From Parabacteroides faecalis (GTDB lineage Bacteria > Bacteroidota > Bacteroidia > Bacteroidales > Tannerellaceae): 64,000 nt of DNA. The position numbers were made by a program, and so were the translations under genes. Of the stretch, positions 51,055 through 60,900 are shown in pieces; position 1 is the stretch's first letter, and the number at the start of each line of letters is the position of its first letter. Where the stretch lies: assembly GCF_022809355.1 (NCBI RefSeq), contig NZ_JAKZMM010000022.1, positions 1-64,000 of the forward strand. The letters are read 5' to 3'. The notes beneath the pieces were generated by a model. It worked only from the letters and a program-made list of their open reading frames with translations. It did no database searches and had not been told where the DNA came from.

Positions 51055-51753
51055 ATGGAGAAAAAGATTATTATAGCAATTGATGGCCATTCGTCGAGTG
51101 GTAAAAGTACGATGGCGAAAGATTTGGCCCGTGAGATTGGTTACATTTATATTGATACCGGTGCGATGTACCGCGCAGTCACTTTGTATTGCCTGCGGAA
51201 AGGATATATTCAGGGAGATACGATTCAGGAAGAGGCGTTGAAAGCCGACTTGGATCAAATGGATATCTCGTTTCGTTATAACGCAGAGACCGGCCGACCG
51301 GATACTTATCTGAATGGAGAAAAGGTAGAAAAGGAAATCCGTAGCATGGAAGTGGCCGATAAGGTCAGTCTGATTGCTGCTTTAGGTTTTGTCCGTCGGG
51401 CCATGGTGGCAAAACAGCAGGAAATGGGTAAGGCTAAAGGTATTGTGATGGACGGACGTGATATCGGTACGGTTGTTTTCCCGGATGCAGAACTGAAAGT
51501 ATTCGTTACGGCTTCTCCTGAAGTACGGGCACGCCGTCGGCTGGAAGAATTACAGGCGAAAGGGGAACAGACTACGTATGAAGAAGTATTGGCAAACGTG
51601 AAGAAGCGGGATTATATCGATTCAACCCGCGAAGAAAGTCCGTTGCGTCAGGCTCCGGATGCGTTGGTACTGGATAATTCGGAAATGACAATTCCGGAAC
51701 AGAAGAAGTGGTTGCGTGATCAATTCGAAGCAGCAGTATGTTCATCGAAATAG
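51055..51753 (+). CDS. cmk: Cytidylate kinase
   Basis: A 232-residue nucleoside monophosphate kinase that phosphorylates CMP and dCMP. Seen: P-loop [16 protein letters not shown] (about 7-22), IDTGAMYRA (CMP site), the [14 protein letters not shown] motif (near 132) and ARRRLEELQ in the lid. Length is normal. The stop overlaps the ispH start by 16 nt. Central gene of a porQ-cmk-ispH unit. Confidence 0.96.
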   Translation: MEKKIIIAIDGHSSSGKSTMAKDLAREIGYIYIDTGAMYRAVTLYCLRKGYIQGDTIQEEALKADLDQMDISFRYNAETGRPDTYLNGEKVEKEIRSMEVADKVSLIAALGFVRRAMVAKQQEMGKAKGIVMDGRDIGTVVFPDAELKVFVTASPEVRARRRLEELQAKGEQTTYEEVLANVKKRDYIDSTREESPLRQAPDALVLDNSEMTIPEQKKWLRDQFEAAVCSSK

Positions 51754-52613
51754 ACAGCGGATCGGGGTTCTGCTTTGGTGTGGTAAATGCCATCAGTAGT
51801 GCGGAACGGGAACTGAAGAATACAGATATCCTGTATTGTTTAGGTGACATCGTGCATAACAGTCTGGAAGTGGAACGGCTGGAAGCATTGGGGCTGCGGA
51901 CCATCGATCACGAAGAATTTGCCCGCTTGAAAGGAGAGAAGGTCTTGTTGCGGGCGCATGGCGAACCGCCTTCTACCTATGATATAGCCCGACAGAATCA
52001 GATACAGATTGTAGATGCGACTTGTCCGGTAGTATTGCAATTGCAGAAGAAGATTCATCGTTGCTATCAGGAGACACGCGATACGCATACCCAATTAGTT
52101 ATCTATGGTAAGAAAGGTCATGCTGAAGTAAACGGACTGGTCGGACAAACGGAAGGAACGGCCATTGTGATCGAAAAGGTAGAAGACTTGGATAAGCTCG
52201 ACTTCAACCGGAACATTGCCTTGTTTTCGCAGACGACTAAATCGCTTGACGGTTTTCGGAAAGTCGTTTCAGAGATCGAGAAACGGATTTCTCCGGATGT
52301 CTCGTTCCAATATCATGATACGATCTGCCGGCAGGTAGCCAACCGGCTGCCCAATATCCAGCGTTTTGCTTCGGAACACGACTGGGTTTACTTCGTAGCT
52401 GGTAAGAAAAGCTCCAACGGAAAGATGCTTTTCGAAGAGTGTCGGAAGGCAAATCCCAATACGCAGTTCATCTCTTCAGCTGCTGAAATTACTGAACGTT
52501 TGCCGGAAGGTGTTTTGCGGGTCGGCGTTTGTGGAGCGACTTCCACACCGAAATGGCTGATGGAAGAAATTGCCGAACGGGTGAGGATTTTGAACTTACC
52601 TGCTTCGTTATGA
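51738..52613 (+). CDS. ispH: 4-hydroxy-3-methylbut-2-enyl diphosphate reductase
   Basis: A 291-residue Fe-S enzyme, the last step of the MEP pathway, giving IPP and DMAPP, which feed the prenyl synthase at 1183. Seen: the three cluster Cys in [17 protein letters not shown] and [22 protein letters not shown] and [12 protein letters not shown] (substrate His). Length is normal. Start ATG at 51738 overlaps cmk, so translation is coupled. Confidence 0.96.
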   Translation: MFIEIDSGSGFCFGVVNAISSAERELKNTDILYCLGDIVHNSLEVERLEALGLRTIDHEEFARLKGEKVLLRAHGEPPSTYDIARQNQIQIVDATCPVVLQLQKKIHRCYQETRDTHTQLVIYGKKGHAEVNGLVGQTEGTAIVIEKVEDLDKLDFNRNIALFSQTTKSLDGFRKVVSEIEKRISPDVSFQYHDTICRQVANRLPNIQRFASEHDWVYFVAGKKSSNGKMLFEECRKANPNTQFISSAAEITERLPEGVLRVGVCGATSTPKWLMEEIAERVRILNLPASL

Positions 52614-52665
52614 TTAAAATTATAAACATTTTCTATCTCGAAGATGTTATATTTGGCAGAATTAC

Positions 52666-52673
52666 TAATTTTG
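52666..52673 (+). promoter_or_regulatory. -7 box of pfkA
   Basis: TAATTTTG fits TAnnTTTG, 25 nt before the ATG at 52699; the TTTG at 52652 lies too near to be a -33 box. Confidence 0.45.
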
Positions 52674-52698
52674 CAGCGAACTTTAAAATTTGAATCCT

Positions 52699-53679
52699 AT
52701 GCCAGCAATAAAGTGTGTCGGAATCTTAACATCCGGAGGTGATGCTCCGGGTATGAATGCAGCGATTCGTGCCGTGACACGTGCTGCAATTTATCAAGGT
52801 ATTAAGGTGAAAGGTATTTACCGTGGTTATAAGGGTATGATCACGGACGAGATCGAAGAATTTAAAACTCAAAACGTAAGTAATATAATCCAGCGTGGAG
52901 GTACAATCCTGAAAACAGCTCGTTGTGCTGAATTCAAAACTCCGGAAGGACGTAAGCAGGCTCACGACAAGTTGATGGAACATGGCATTGATGCTTTGGT
53001 GGTGATCGGTGGAGATGGTTCTCTGACAGGTGCCCGTATCTTTGCAGAAGAATATAATATGCCGATTGTTGGTCTGCCGGGTACAATCGATAACGACTTG
53101 TATGGTACGGATGTAACGATCGGATACGATACAGCCTTGAATACAATCATGGAATGTGTCGACAAGATTCGTGATACAGCGACTTCCCACGAACGTTTGT
53201 TCTTTATCGAAGTCATGGGACGTGATGCCGGATTCCTGGCATTGAACGGAGCCATTGCTTCGGGAGCTGAAGCGGCTATTATCCCGGAAATCTCGTTGGA
53301 AAAAGACCAATTGGCCGAAATGATCGAAACAGGTTTCCGTAAGTCAAAGAACAGTAGTATCGTATTGGTGGCAGAAAGCGATGTAACGGGCGGTGCTATG
53401 GGCGTTGCTGAACGTGTGAAGAATGAATATCCGCAGTTCGATGTGCGCGTTTCTATCTTAGGACACTTGCAGCGTGGAGGTTCTCCTTCGGCACAAGACC
53501 GTATCTTGGCTACTCGTATGGGTGTAGCTGCTGTAGATGCCTTGTTGGATGGTCAGCGGAATGTAATGATTGGTATCCAAAACGATGAAATCGTCAACGT
53601 ACCATTCTCAAAGGCGATCAAGAACGATAAGCCTATCAATCGTGATTTATTGGATGCTTTGCGCATCTCATCTATTTAA
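52699..53679 (+). CDS. pfkA: ATP-dependent 6-phosphofructokinase
   Basis: A 326-residue glycolytic enzyme making fructose-1,6-bisphosphate. Seen: the start [18 protein letters not shown] (phosphate loop, about 8-25), [12 protein letters not shown] (Gly in GGDG indicates ATP rather than pyrophosphate use), and [13 protein letters not shown] with the catalytic TIDND. A TTG at 52690 upstream could be a start but the ATG at 52699 fits family length better. Monocistronic with a good terminator. Confidence 0.95.
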   Translation: MPAIKCVGILTSGGDAPGMNAAIRAVTRAAIYQGIKVKGIYRGYKGMITDEIEEFKTQNVSNIIQRGGTILKTARCAEFKTPEGRKQAHDKLMEHGIDALVVIGGDGSLTGARIFAEEYNMPIVGLPGTIDNDLYGTDVTIGYDTALNTIMECVDKIRDTATSHERLFFIEVMGRDAGFLALNGAIASGAEAAIIPEISLEKDQLAEMIETGFRKSKNSSIVLVAESDVTGGAMGVAERVKNEYPQFDVRVSILGHLQRGGSPSAQDRILATRMGVAAVDALLDGQRNVMIGIQNDEIVNVPFSKAIKNDKPINRDLLDALRISSI

Positions 53680-53710
53680 TACGTCAATCGAATTAATTGA
53701 AAATGCAGAA

Positions 53711-53746
53711 AGGGGAAGTTTCTTTGGGAACTTCCTCTTTTTTATG
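53711..53746 (+). terminator. Terminator of pfkA
   Basis: AGGGGAAGTT pairs with AACTTCCTCT across TCTTTGGG, followed by six Ts. Confidence 0.9.
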
Positions 53747-53801
53747 TTGGTCAGTTATTTCTCCAATATGAAGTTTCTGAGTTATGTATCTGACAAATAT
53801 A

Positions 53802-53833
53802 CTTGCCTTTTTAACTAGGCAATCGTATATTTG
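53802..53833 (+). promoter_or_regulatory. Promoter for the broken beta-propeller gene
   Basis: CTTG at 53802-53805 and TATATTTG at 53826-53833, 20 nt apart, so the damaged gene may still be transcribed together with the M49 gene behind it. Confidence 0.6.
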
Positions 53834-53860
53834 TGAAATTCATTTTTAATACAGGTATTT

Positions 53861-55044
53861 ATGAAAAACTTACATTACTTTGCTGCGGCAGTATTAGCAG
53901 CTTCCTTGTTGGTAGCTTGTCAATCGCCATCGAAAGAAGGAGAAGGAGTGATCACGGTGCCGGTTCGTACCCAATTGGCACAGCAAGACGTCATTCCGGT
54001 ATCGGATGATGTGGAGAAGATTGAGTATATTCCACTGGAGACAGGCGATTCTTGTCTCGTTAGTAATATTCTTTCGATGCAAGTCAGCCGCGATTACCTT
54101 TTTATCTATAATGGAAAGACCAATCAGATCTTGCAGTTTGACCGTGCGGGTAAATTCGTGCGGACAATCGGGCGTACCGGCAACGGGCCGGGAGAATACA
54201 CGCTGGTGAGCGATCTGGTAATCGACGAAGCGAATCAGCAACTTTATATCTTCTGTTATGGCGAAGCACCGCGGGTATATGGTTTTGATGGACAATATCT
54301 CTTGTCTGATACAACCCTGCAAGGCAGTACCTCGGCTGTTTTGTTGGACGGGCAACATATCGCGATGAAAGGTTTACGGATGTATCCGAATGCCTGGTTA
54401 GCCGCTTTGAAAGAGAAAGGTGGAGAAATTACGGAACAGGTCGATCCGTATGAAGCTTCATTGACCGAAGATGTCTGTTATATGGAGAATCCGATGCTTG
54501 TTCCGGCAGGGAAGTCGGCATTGGCTTTCGCAACGTGTAACGATACCGTGTTCCGCCTTTCGCCCGAAGGTATCGAACCCGCTTATTGTCTGGCACGGCA
54601 GAATCGGACGGCTTTCTATACGGATGTAGCGGATATTCGCCAACGGAAGAATAATCCGATTCAAGATACGGATTTGGATTTGTATGATTTCTTCGAGACG
54701 CCGCGTTATTTATACTTGCGTATTACGCAGGCCGGAGAAATTTACATCCAGCGTTATTCGAAGGCAGACGGAACTTGTCTTTCATGCCGTGTTCCCGAAG
54801 CCTATCTATCGTGCAGCCGAAGTATACCGGGAAATAATGCAATCGGTTGACCAACGATGTCGATCAGGGCGTTCCTTTCTGGCCTGAGTTTGCTGTGAAT
54901 GGCAGGACAAGCGCTCAGGTAGTAACCTACGATCTGATCAGTGGATTGTAAGAAGAAGGATATTTGAAAGATATGCCTGATGCGTTGAAAGCATTGGGGG
55001 CGGATGATAATCCGCTTATTATCATTTATACATATAAGCAGTAA
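53861..55044 (+). pseudogene. Six-bladed beta-propeller lipoprotein, frameshifted and stopped
   Basis: The first 329 codons encode a lipoprotein signal (LLVAC, Cys20) and a beta-propeller resembling Bacteroidales six-bladed beta-propeller proteins (GKFVRTIGRTGNGPGEY and similar blades). The frame ends with TGA at 54850. One base fewer than expected near 54846-54848 (TTT to TT) breaks what would read IGLTNDVDQGVPFWP in the next frame, the usual end of this family. That frame then meets a TAA at 54949-54951, where an AAA or CAA is likely in the intact gene, and continues to a C-terminal DDNPLIIIYTYKQ ending at 55042-55044. Two lesions make the loss likely real rather than a read error. Confidence 0.75.
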
Positions 55045-55053
55045 TCATAAACA

Positions 55054-57021
55054 ATGAAAGAAGAATTTTCTTACATAGTCGATCAGTTTGCCGATTTACA
55101 AATCCTGCGTTATCAGGTACCGGGATTTGAAAATCTCTCTTTGCGCCAAAAGCAGTTACTTTATCATTTATCAGAGGCTGCTTTGATGGGACGTGATATT
55201 TTATTCGATCAGAACGGTCGTTATAATCTGGTGATCCGTCGGACACTCGAGGCGGTTTATCAGTACGGGACAGTAGATAAATCATCCGTCGATTATCAAG
55301 CCTTCGAAGTCTATCTGAAGCGGATTTGGTTTGCCAATGGTATTCATCATCATTACGGAGAAGATAAGTTTATACCCGGTTTCTCGGAAGCTTTCTTCGA
55401 TGCGGCAGTCCGTTCGGTAGATGTTTCTCTATTGCCGTTGAAAGCGGGAGAAACAGTTGATACCTTACTGGCCCGTTTGAAGCCGGTGATCTTTGATCCA
55501 ACCGTAATGCCTAAACGTACCGTTCAAAGTGGAGATACCGACTGGATCCAGGCTTCGGCCAATAATTATTATGGTGAAGATGTTACCCAAGCTGAAGTAG
55601 AAGCTTTCTACGGGAAGATGAAGGCTGAAGGCGACAGTCGCTGTCCGCTGTCTTATGGTTTGAATAGTCGTTTGGAAAAAGAGAACGGTCAGTTAGTCGA
55701 ACGGGTTTGGAAAGTAGGAGGTCTGTATTCGGAAGCCATCGAACGGATTGTGGTCGAATTGGAGAAGGCCGCCGCTTTTGCCGAGAACGAGAAACAACGG
55801 CAGATCATCGCTACGCTGATAGATTATTATCGTACCGGCGATCTTCGTACCTTCGATGCCTATTCTATTCTTTGGGTAGAAGATACCGACTCGCAAGTTG
55901 ATTTCGTAAATGGTTTTATCGAAACCTATGGTGATGCCTTAGGATTGAAGGCGAGTTGGGAATCGACGGTGAATTTCCGGAACGAAGAAGCTACTCGTCG
56001 TACGCAAACCATCAGTGAGAATGCTCAGTGGTTTGAAGATCATTCGCCGGTGGATCAGCGATTCAAGAAGGAACGGGTAAAAGGTGTGAGTGCGAAGGTG
56101 ATCACGGTTACGATGTTGGGAGGCGATTGTTATCCTTCTACGCCGATAGGAATTAATCTTCCGAATGCCGATTGGATTCGTCGAGACCACGGCTCGAAGT
56201 CGGTTACCATTGAGAATATTATGGAAGCTTACGACAAGGCTTCGCAGGGCAGCGGCTTTAGTGATGAGTTTGTCTGGAGCGATGAAGAACGCAATCGCAT
56301 TAAGACATACGGTTTCCTGACGGATATGCTGCATACTGATTTGCATGAATGTTTGGGGCATGGTTCCGGTCAGTTGCTTCCCGACACAGATCCGGATGCC
56401 TTGAAAGCCTATGCTTCTACGTTGGAAGAAGCTCGTGCCGATTTGTTCGGTTTATATTACCTGGCCGATCCAAAAATGCAAGAGCTAGGCTTGGCTCCTG
56501 ATGGAGAAGCCTTCAAAGCCGAATACTATAAATACATGATGAACGGCTTGCTTACCCAGCTGGTTCGTATTGAAGAAGGCAAGGAGGTAGAAGAAGCCCA
56601 TATGCGAAACCGGCAGTTAATCGCCCGCTGGGTATTTGAACAGGGAGCAACTGATAAGGTAGTAGAACTGAAAAAGCGTGAAGGAAAGACTTTTGTTGTC
56701 ATTAACGATTATCAGCAGTTGCGTGCTTTGTTCGGGAAACTTCTGGCAGAAGTTCAGCGTATCAAGAGCGAAGGCGATTATGAGGCTGGACGATCGCTGG
56801 TAGAGAACTATGGTGTCAAGATTGATCCCGTATTACATCATGAGATTCGTGAACGTTATGTCCGTCTGCATTTGTCACCTTATAAAGGATTTGTCAATCC
56901 GGTTATGCGTGAAGTAAAGGATGATTCAGGTCATGTAACCGACATTACGTTGGATTATACCGAAGGATATGCCGAACAGATGCTGCGTTACAGTCGGGAT
57001 TATTCTTATTTGAGTTTGTAA
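55054..57021 (+). CDS. Dipeptidyl-peptidase III family metallopeptidase (M49)
   Basis: A 655-residue zinc peptidase that removes N-terminal dipeptides from short peptides. Seen: the M49 signature HECLGH (431-436, normally HELLGH) and the downstream zinc ligand/glu pair EEARAD (458-463). There is no signal peptide, so it acts in the cytoplasm, whereas some Bacteroides DPP III enzymes carry one. The broken propeller gene ends 9 nt upstream; co-transcription is likely. A role in nutrient peptide turnover is inferred. Confidence 0.9.
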   Translation: MKEEFSYIVDQFADLQILRYQVPGFENLSLRQKQLLYHLSEAALMGRDILFDQNGRYNLVIRRTLEAVYQYGTVDKSSVDYQAFEVYLKRIWFANGIHHHYGEDKFIPGFSEAFFDAAVRSVDVSLLPLKAGETVDTLLARLKPVIFDPTVMPKRTVQSGDTDWIQASANNYYGEDVTQAEVEAFYGKMKAEGDSRCPLSYGLNSRLEKENGQLVERVWKVGGLYSEAIERIVVELEKAAAFAENEKQRQIIATLIDYYRTGDLRTFDAYSILWVEDTDSQVDFVNGFIETYGDALGLKASWESTVNFRNEEATRRTQTISENAQWFEDHSPVDQRFKKERVKGVSAKVITVTMLGGDCYPSTPIGINLPNADWIRRDHGSKSVTIENIMEAYDKASQGSGFSDEFVWSDEERNRIKTYGFLTDMLHTDLHECLGHGSGQLLPDTDPDALKAYASTLEEARADLFGLYYLADPKMQELGLAPDGEAFKAEYYKYMMNGLLTQLVRIEEGKEVEEAHMRNRQLIARWVFEQGATDKVVELKKREGKTFVVINDYQQLRALFGKLLAEVQRIKSEGDYEAGRSLVENYGVKIDPVLHHEIRERYVRLHLSPYKGFVNPVMREVKDDSGHVTDITLDYTEGYAEQMLRYSRDYSYLSL

Positions 57022-57081
57022 GTGAAGTTTCAGTTGATAGGTTAACAAGAAACGGGTAAACAGGGTGGTTTAGTTTATAGA

Positions 57082-57117
57082 AAACCTTGTCAACTGGCAT
57101 CTGAAACCTTGTCAACT
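57082..57117 (+). repeat. 14-bp direct repeat, 22-bp period
   Basis: AAACCTTGTCAACT occurs at 57082-57095 and at 57104-57117. The gap between starts is 22 nt, the same period as the other arrays, and a similar inverted unit (GTTTCAGTTGATAGGTTAAC) lies just before. Shorter and more doubtful than the other arrays. Confidence 0.6.
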
Positions 57118-57145
57118 TTAGTTATAGATTTTAGTTTATACAATT

Positions 57146-57838
57146 GTGGAAGATTTAAGAGATATACGAAAACAATTGCGGCTGGCGATGAATGGAGTAA
57201 TCTCCACCAGCATGCGCCAGAAAGGTATGAATTATAAACTGATCTTCGGAGTTCCTATTCCGGAGATCAAACACATAGCTGCCGCACACGAACCCGATGT
57301 AGAGTTGGCTCGTGCCTTGTGGAAAGAAGATGTTCGGGAAATGAAAATCCTGGCTACTTTACTTTTCCCTGCGGGTAGTATGACGCAGGAAGAAGCTTTG
57401 GCCTGGATGCGTGAAATCCCTTATCCGGAGATTGCCGAACAATGTTGCAATAATCTTTTCCCCACGGTAGAACAACCGGATCAGTTGGCTTTAAAGTTCT
57501 TGGCCGATAAGAAAAGTCCGTTCGGACGCATGTGTGGTTTTCTGCTTTGGGCGCAATTGTTCAAGAAGAATCTGGCAGTCGAAAAGAGTCGGGTAGAAGC
57601 CTTTTTGGCTGAATGTACGTGTACGATACATCCGGATGTAGAGGCAGGAGCAACAGAATCTTCCTGGCAAGAGAAACAGGCCGCGGTACAGGCTTTAAAG
57701 TTCTTCGGTCGTCTTTCTTCTGCAAATGCTCAGGATGCTTTATCGGTTATTGCAGAAGACGGGCAACCTGAAACGGAAGAATTAAAAGCCTATTACGATG
57801 ATCTGCAATTTGAGTTTGCTTATTATGAGGAAAAGTAA
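57146..57838 (+). CDS. DNA alkylation repair protein (AlkD-like)
   Basis: A 230-residue all-helical HEAT-repeat protein of the AlkD/AlkC family, whose best studied members remove 3-methyladenine or 7-methylguanine from DNA. Seen: a run of paired helices with Trp and acidic residues (ALWKEDVREMKILATLLF, MTQEEALAWMREIPYPEIAEQC). The start appears to be GTG at 57146, there being no closer ATG that keeps the first helix. Whether it is a glycosylase or a divergent relative is not decided. A hairpin element follows before the convergent alpha-2-macroglobulin gene. Confidence 0.8.
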   Translation: MEDLRDIRKQLRLAMNGVISTSMRQKGMNYKLIFGVPIPEIKHIAAAHEPDVELARALWKEDVREMKILATLLFPAGSMTQEEALAWMREIPYPEIAEQCCNNLFPTVEQPDQLALKFLADKKSPFGRMCGFLLWAQLFKKNLAVEKSRVEAFLAECTCTIHPDVEAGATESSWQEKQAAVQALKFFGRLSSANAQDALSVIAEDGQPETEELKAYYDDLQFEFAYYEEK

Positions 57839-57901
57839 ATGAGTCTTGGGTGAAAGAGTGGCTTACTTTTACCGTAAGCCCCAATCATTCCCCGAAGAAA
57901 T

Positions 57902-57951
57902 AAACGAGAATCGGAAATGTTTCCCTTTGGATTCATTTTCGATTCTCGTTT
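57902..57951. repeat. Nested hairpin element, copy B
   Basis: AAACGAGAATCG (57902-57913) pairs with CGATTCTCGTTT (57940-57951), enclosing 26 nt that contain an inner hairpin (TCC/GGA). The 3' half, GGATTCnTTTTCGATnCTCGTT, and the loop length match copy A at 31128; one stem pair differs (T-A against A-T) but is kept paired. It lies between convergent genes and ends in a T-run, so it also serves as terminator. Confidence 0.85.
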
Positions 57952-57992
57952 GTTTTGAAAGGCTATGCCGTAAGAATAGCCGGTGTCTGCGA

Positions 57993-60900
57993 TTATTCAG
58001 TTACCAGGAGTCGGTTGCCTTCGGTGTGACTGATGAACTCGGGTGCATACAAGCATTGAATGGTGCTGATGCCGCCGGTGTATGAACCACTCCGGGAGAC
58101 AACAACCGGATATTCCAATACAAACGTACCTTGTGGCAGATGTTCGATATAGATGTTCTCAGAAAGATCTTTCGATGAACGGTAATACCAGATGCCATCC
58201 CGGTATTGGCTGCCGGAAAGCGCTTGGGTTGGTTCGAAACAACCGGCACGCAAGTCTTTCAGGAATACGTATTCCATATCACGATCGGAACGGATGGTCA
58301 GACGGACGATGACTTTATCTCCCACTTTCAACGGTTGTTCTTCGGTTACCGGACGAATTTCTCTCTTACCTGATTCGTCCGTTTCCACAAACAGTTTCTT
58401 CTCTACATTCAATACGCCCTTTTGCTTCTCTACTTCGTCTAAGGGTGCAAAATACTGGATATAGATGGAACCCCAAGCCGGAGCCTTTCCGCTTTTCTGG
58501 ATATGGACAACCGGACTCTTCACGGATGTAAGCTGGGTGATTGTTGGATTCACTTTTAGATAACCGGTGCCTGTTTCACCATCAGTGGTGCTCCAAGTCG
58601 TATCATTCAGACGGATGTGGCAGACATTCGTTTCTTCTATCCACGAATTACCTGTCAGTAACAAGGCATAGACGGCATTTTGTGTTGCCGGAACTGATTC
58701 CCAGTTTTGGGTTCGCTTCTGATTCAACAGCCATTGTTTCATTCGGTCGGTCTGTTCCTGATTCGGATCGGTCTGCTGGAAAAGAGCCATGATCAGACAA
58801 TGCGTCTCAATGGCACTCCGGTTAGATGCAAACGTGTTCCGGTTGTTAGCCCAATACATACCTTTCTCGGCATGATCGGTTGCCGTCTTTCGGAACCACG
58901 CAACGATATCCTGTGTCGTTTCTTTCTTTCCGTTTTGATACATGAGCCAGGCTATGGCTGCCCTGCTGTACAATCCGTATTCTTTCCAGTTCGTTTCTGC
59001 CTGCCGGGTGTAGTAACGGATGGCTTCGCGGGCTTCACCCAATTCCGGAATATCCCGATAGAAACTGCGGACAAACAGATATTCTACTTGTTCGTCGCTT
59101 GGAATAGCTGTAGGTTCTCCTTTTATCTTCAACAGTTGTTCGTAATCTTCCTGTATGGACTGATCCAGAAAACGAAGCGCTTTCATCTGCATTTCCTTTT
59201 CTGCCTGGTTGTAGGATACGGCATTCAACTGAATGAGTTGTGCCATCCCTTTCAGGATCTGTAAGGTGATATGCCGGCTGGCAGGCATACCTTTCATCCA
59301 GCTCCAGCCACCATTCGGAAGCTGTTGTTTCAGTAATTGCTGCAAGGCTTCTTCCCGTACTTGGGCAGTCCGGTTGGTATCAAACAGCAATTGCAGGCGC
59401 TGTTTCTGTTCGGTCTCGTTAGCAGCATCCATCACCCAAGGTGTTTCTTCCAATAAGATTGTCTTCAGTTCCTCGTTCTTTTCCAAGTTGGAAAGAAGCG
59501 TTTCCGCATTTTCTCCGGCCGCTTTCCAGCGATCAATAACCTGTTTGATGCGCGGATGAGCCTGAGCGATATAAGCAGATAACGTATTGCTGTAATAAAC
59601 GCTGAACCACGAGAGGATATCTTCCTGTTTCGGCTCGTTTAATGTTGACAAGGCTTGCACGGCATACCAGATCGGATTACTGCTGACTTCGAAAGTGATC
59701 CGGTACGGATTCGTCAGGGCTTGTTTCGGAAGCTTGATGGCCAGTTCCTTTTTATCCGTCAGATAGAAAGGAATACTTTCTGTAATCAGTGTCTGGTTCG
59801 GGAGAACAGGCAGCAGATGCTGTTCACCGTCACTGCCGGCTGCACTGACTGCCTGAATACGACAACCCACTACACCCAGTTTATCCCAGTCTTTTACCTG
59901 GAAGTTCCATTGTATCGTTCCAGTTTCATCAGCTGTCAGCGAGAACGGCTTCTCTATCTGCAACAAGATTTCTTCGGTCTCCGGATTGAATAATTCCAGT
60001 TTGGCCTTTCCTTGGATAGCTTCCGCCATCTGGTTGATGATCTGTGTTGAGATAACGGCTTCATCTCCATTTCTCAGGAAGCGGGGTAAATAGGGAGAAA
60101 CCATTATCGGCTTACTGGTGACGGCTTCTTTCGACAGATACCCGTATTTCAGGTCTTTGGTCTGTGCCAGTAATTGCAGTTTCCAGGTAGTATTACTTTC
60201 CGGAACGGTAAAGTTGAAGGAAACATGTCCGGTCTCATCGGTCTGTAATACAGGATAAAAGAACGCCGTTTCGGCAAAGTTCTCCCGGAAGGAAACGGTT
60301 TCTGTCTGGGCTGGTGCCGGAGCTGCGATGGCTTCTTCTGCCATGACGGTATTCGTACTGCTTACTTCCGGTTCACTCAATACGGCACTGTCTTCGGTTA
60401 TTTGTAAGACTTCGGTAACATTGGCAGCTGATTTAGCCATAGTGCCGCGTAGCTTCAGTCCACCTGTCAAGGATCTGGTCGACGATGCTGCATAGAACCG
60501 CAGATTCTGTTGCAGCATTTCCGTCCAGGCCTGGTACATCTGGTCGTAACTGTAAGCCGGAACATCTTGCAAAGACAGTTCTGCGTATTGTGAACGGTTC
60601 TGGGTCTGGAAAGAAAGTCCGGTCTGGAAATAGTTTCTCCAGAGAGATACGTGCCGCTGAGGTGTGAAATACCAGTGGAAAGGCAGGATCTGATCTAAAG
60701 AAGCATCATACATACTGGCCAGGACTTCTGCCTGAACAGCCGAAGAATCGGCATCTACCAGTCGGAATTTCCAGTATTCCTGACTTCCCGGTAACAGATG
60801 ATCCCGGAATGTTTCCGTATGGAATGTCAGTTTCCGCTCCGGTTCTTTCCGAATGATGGAACAGCTATTACTATACAGCTTGCCACCTTTGACGAAAGAG

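Noticed and set aside
58707-59559. Plus-strand frames opposite the alpha-2-macroglobulin gene
   Set aside because: Antisense frames of a long gene; composition Cys/Phe/Arg-rich without domains.
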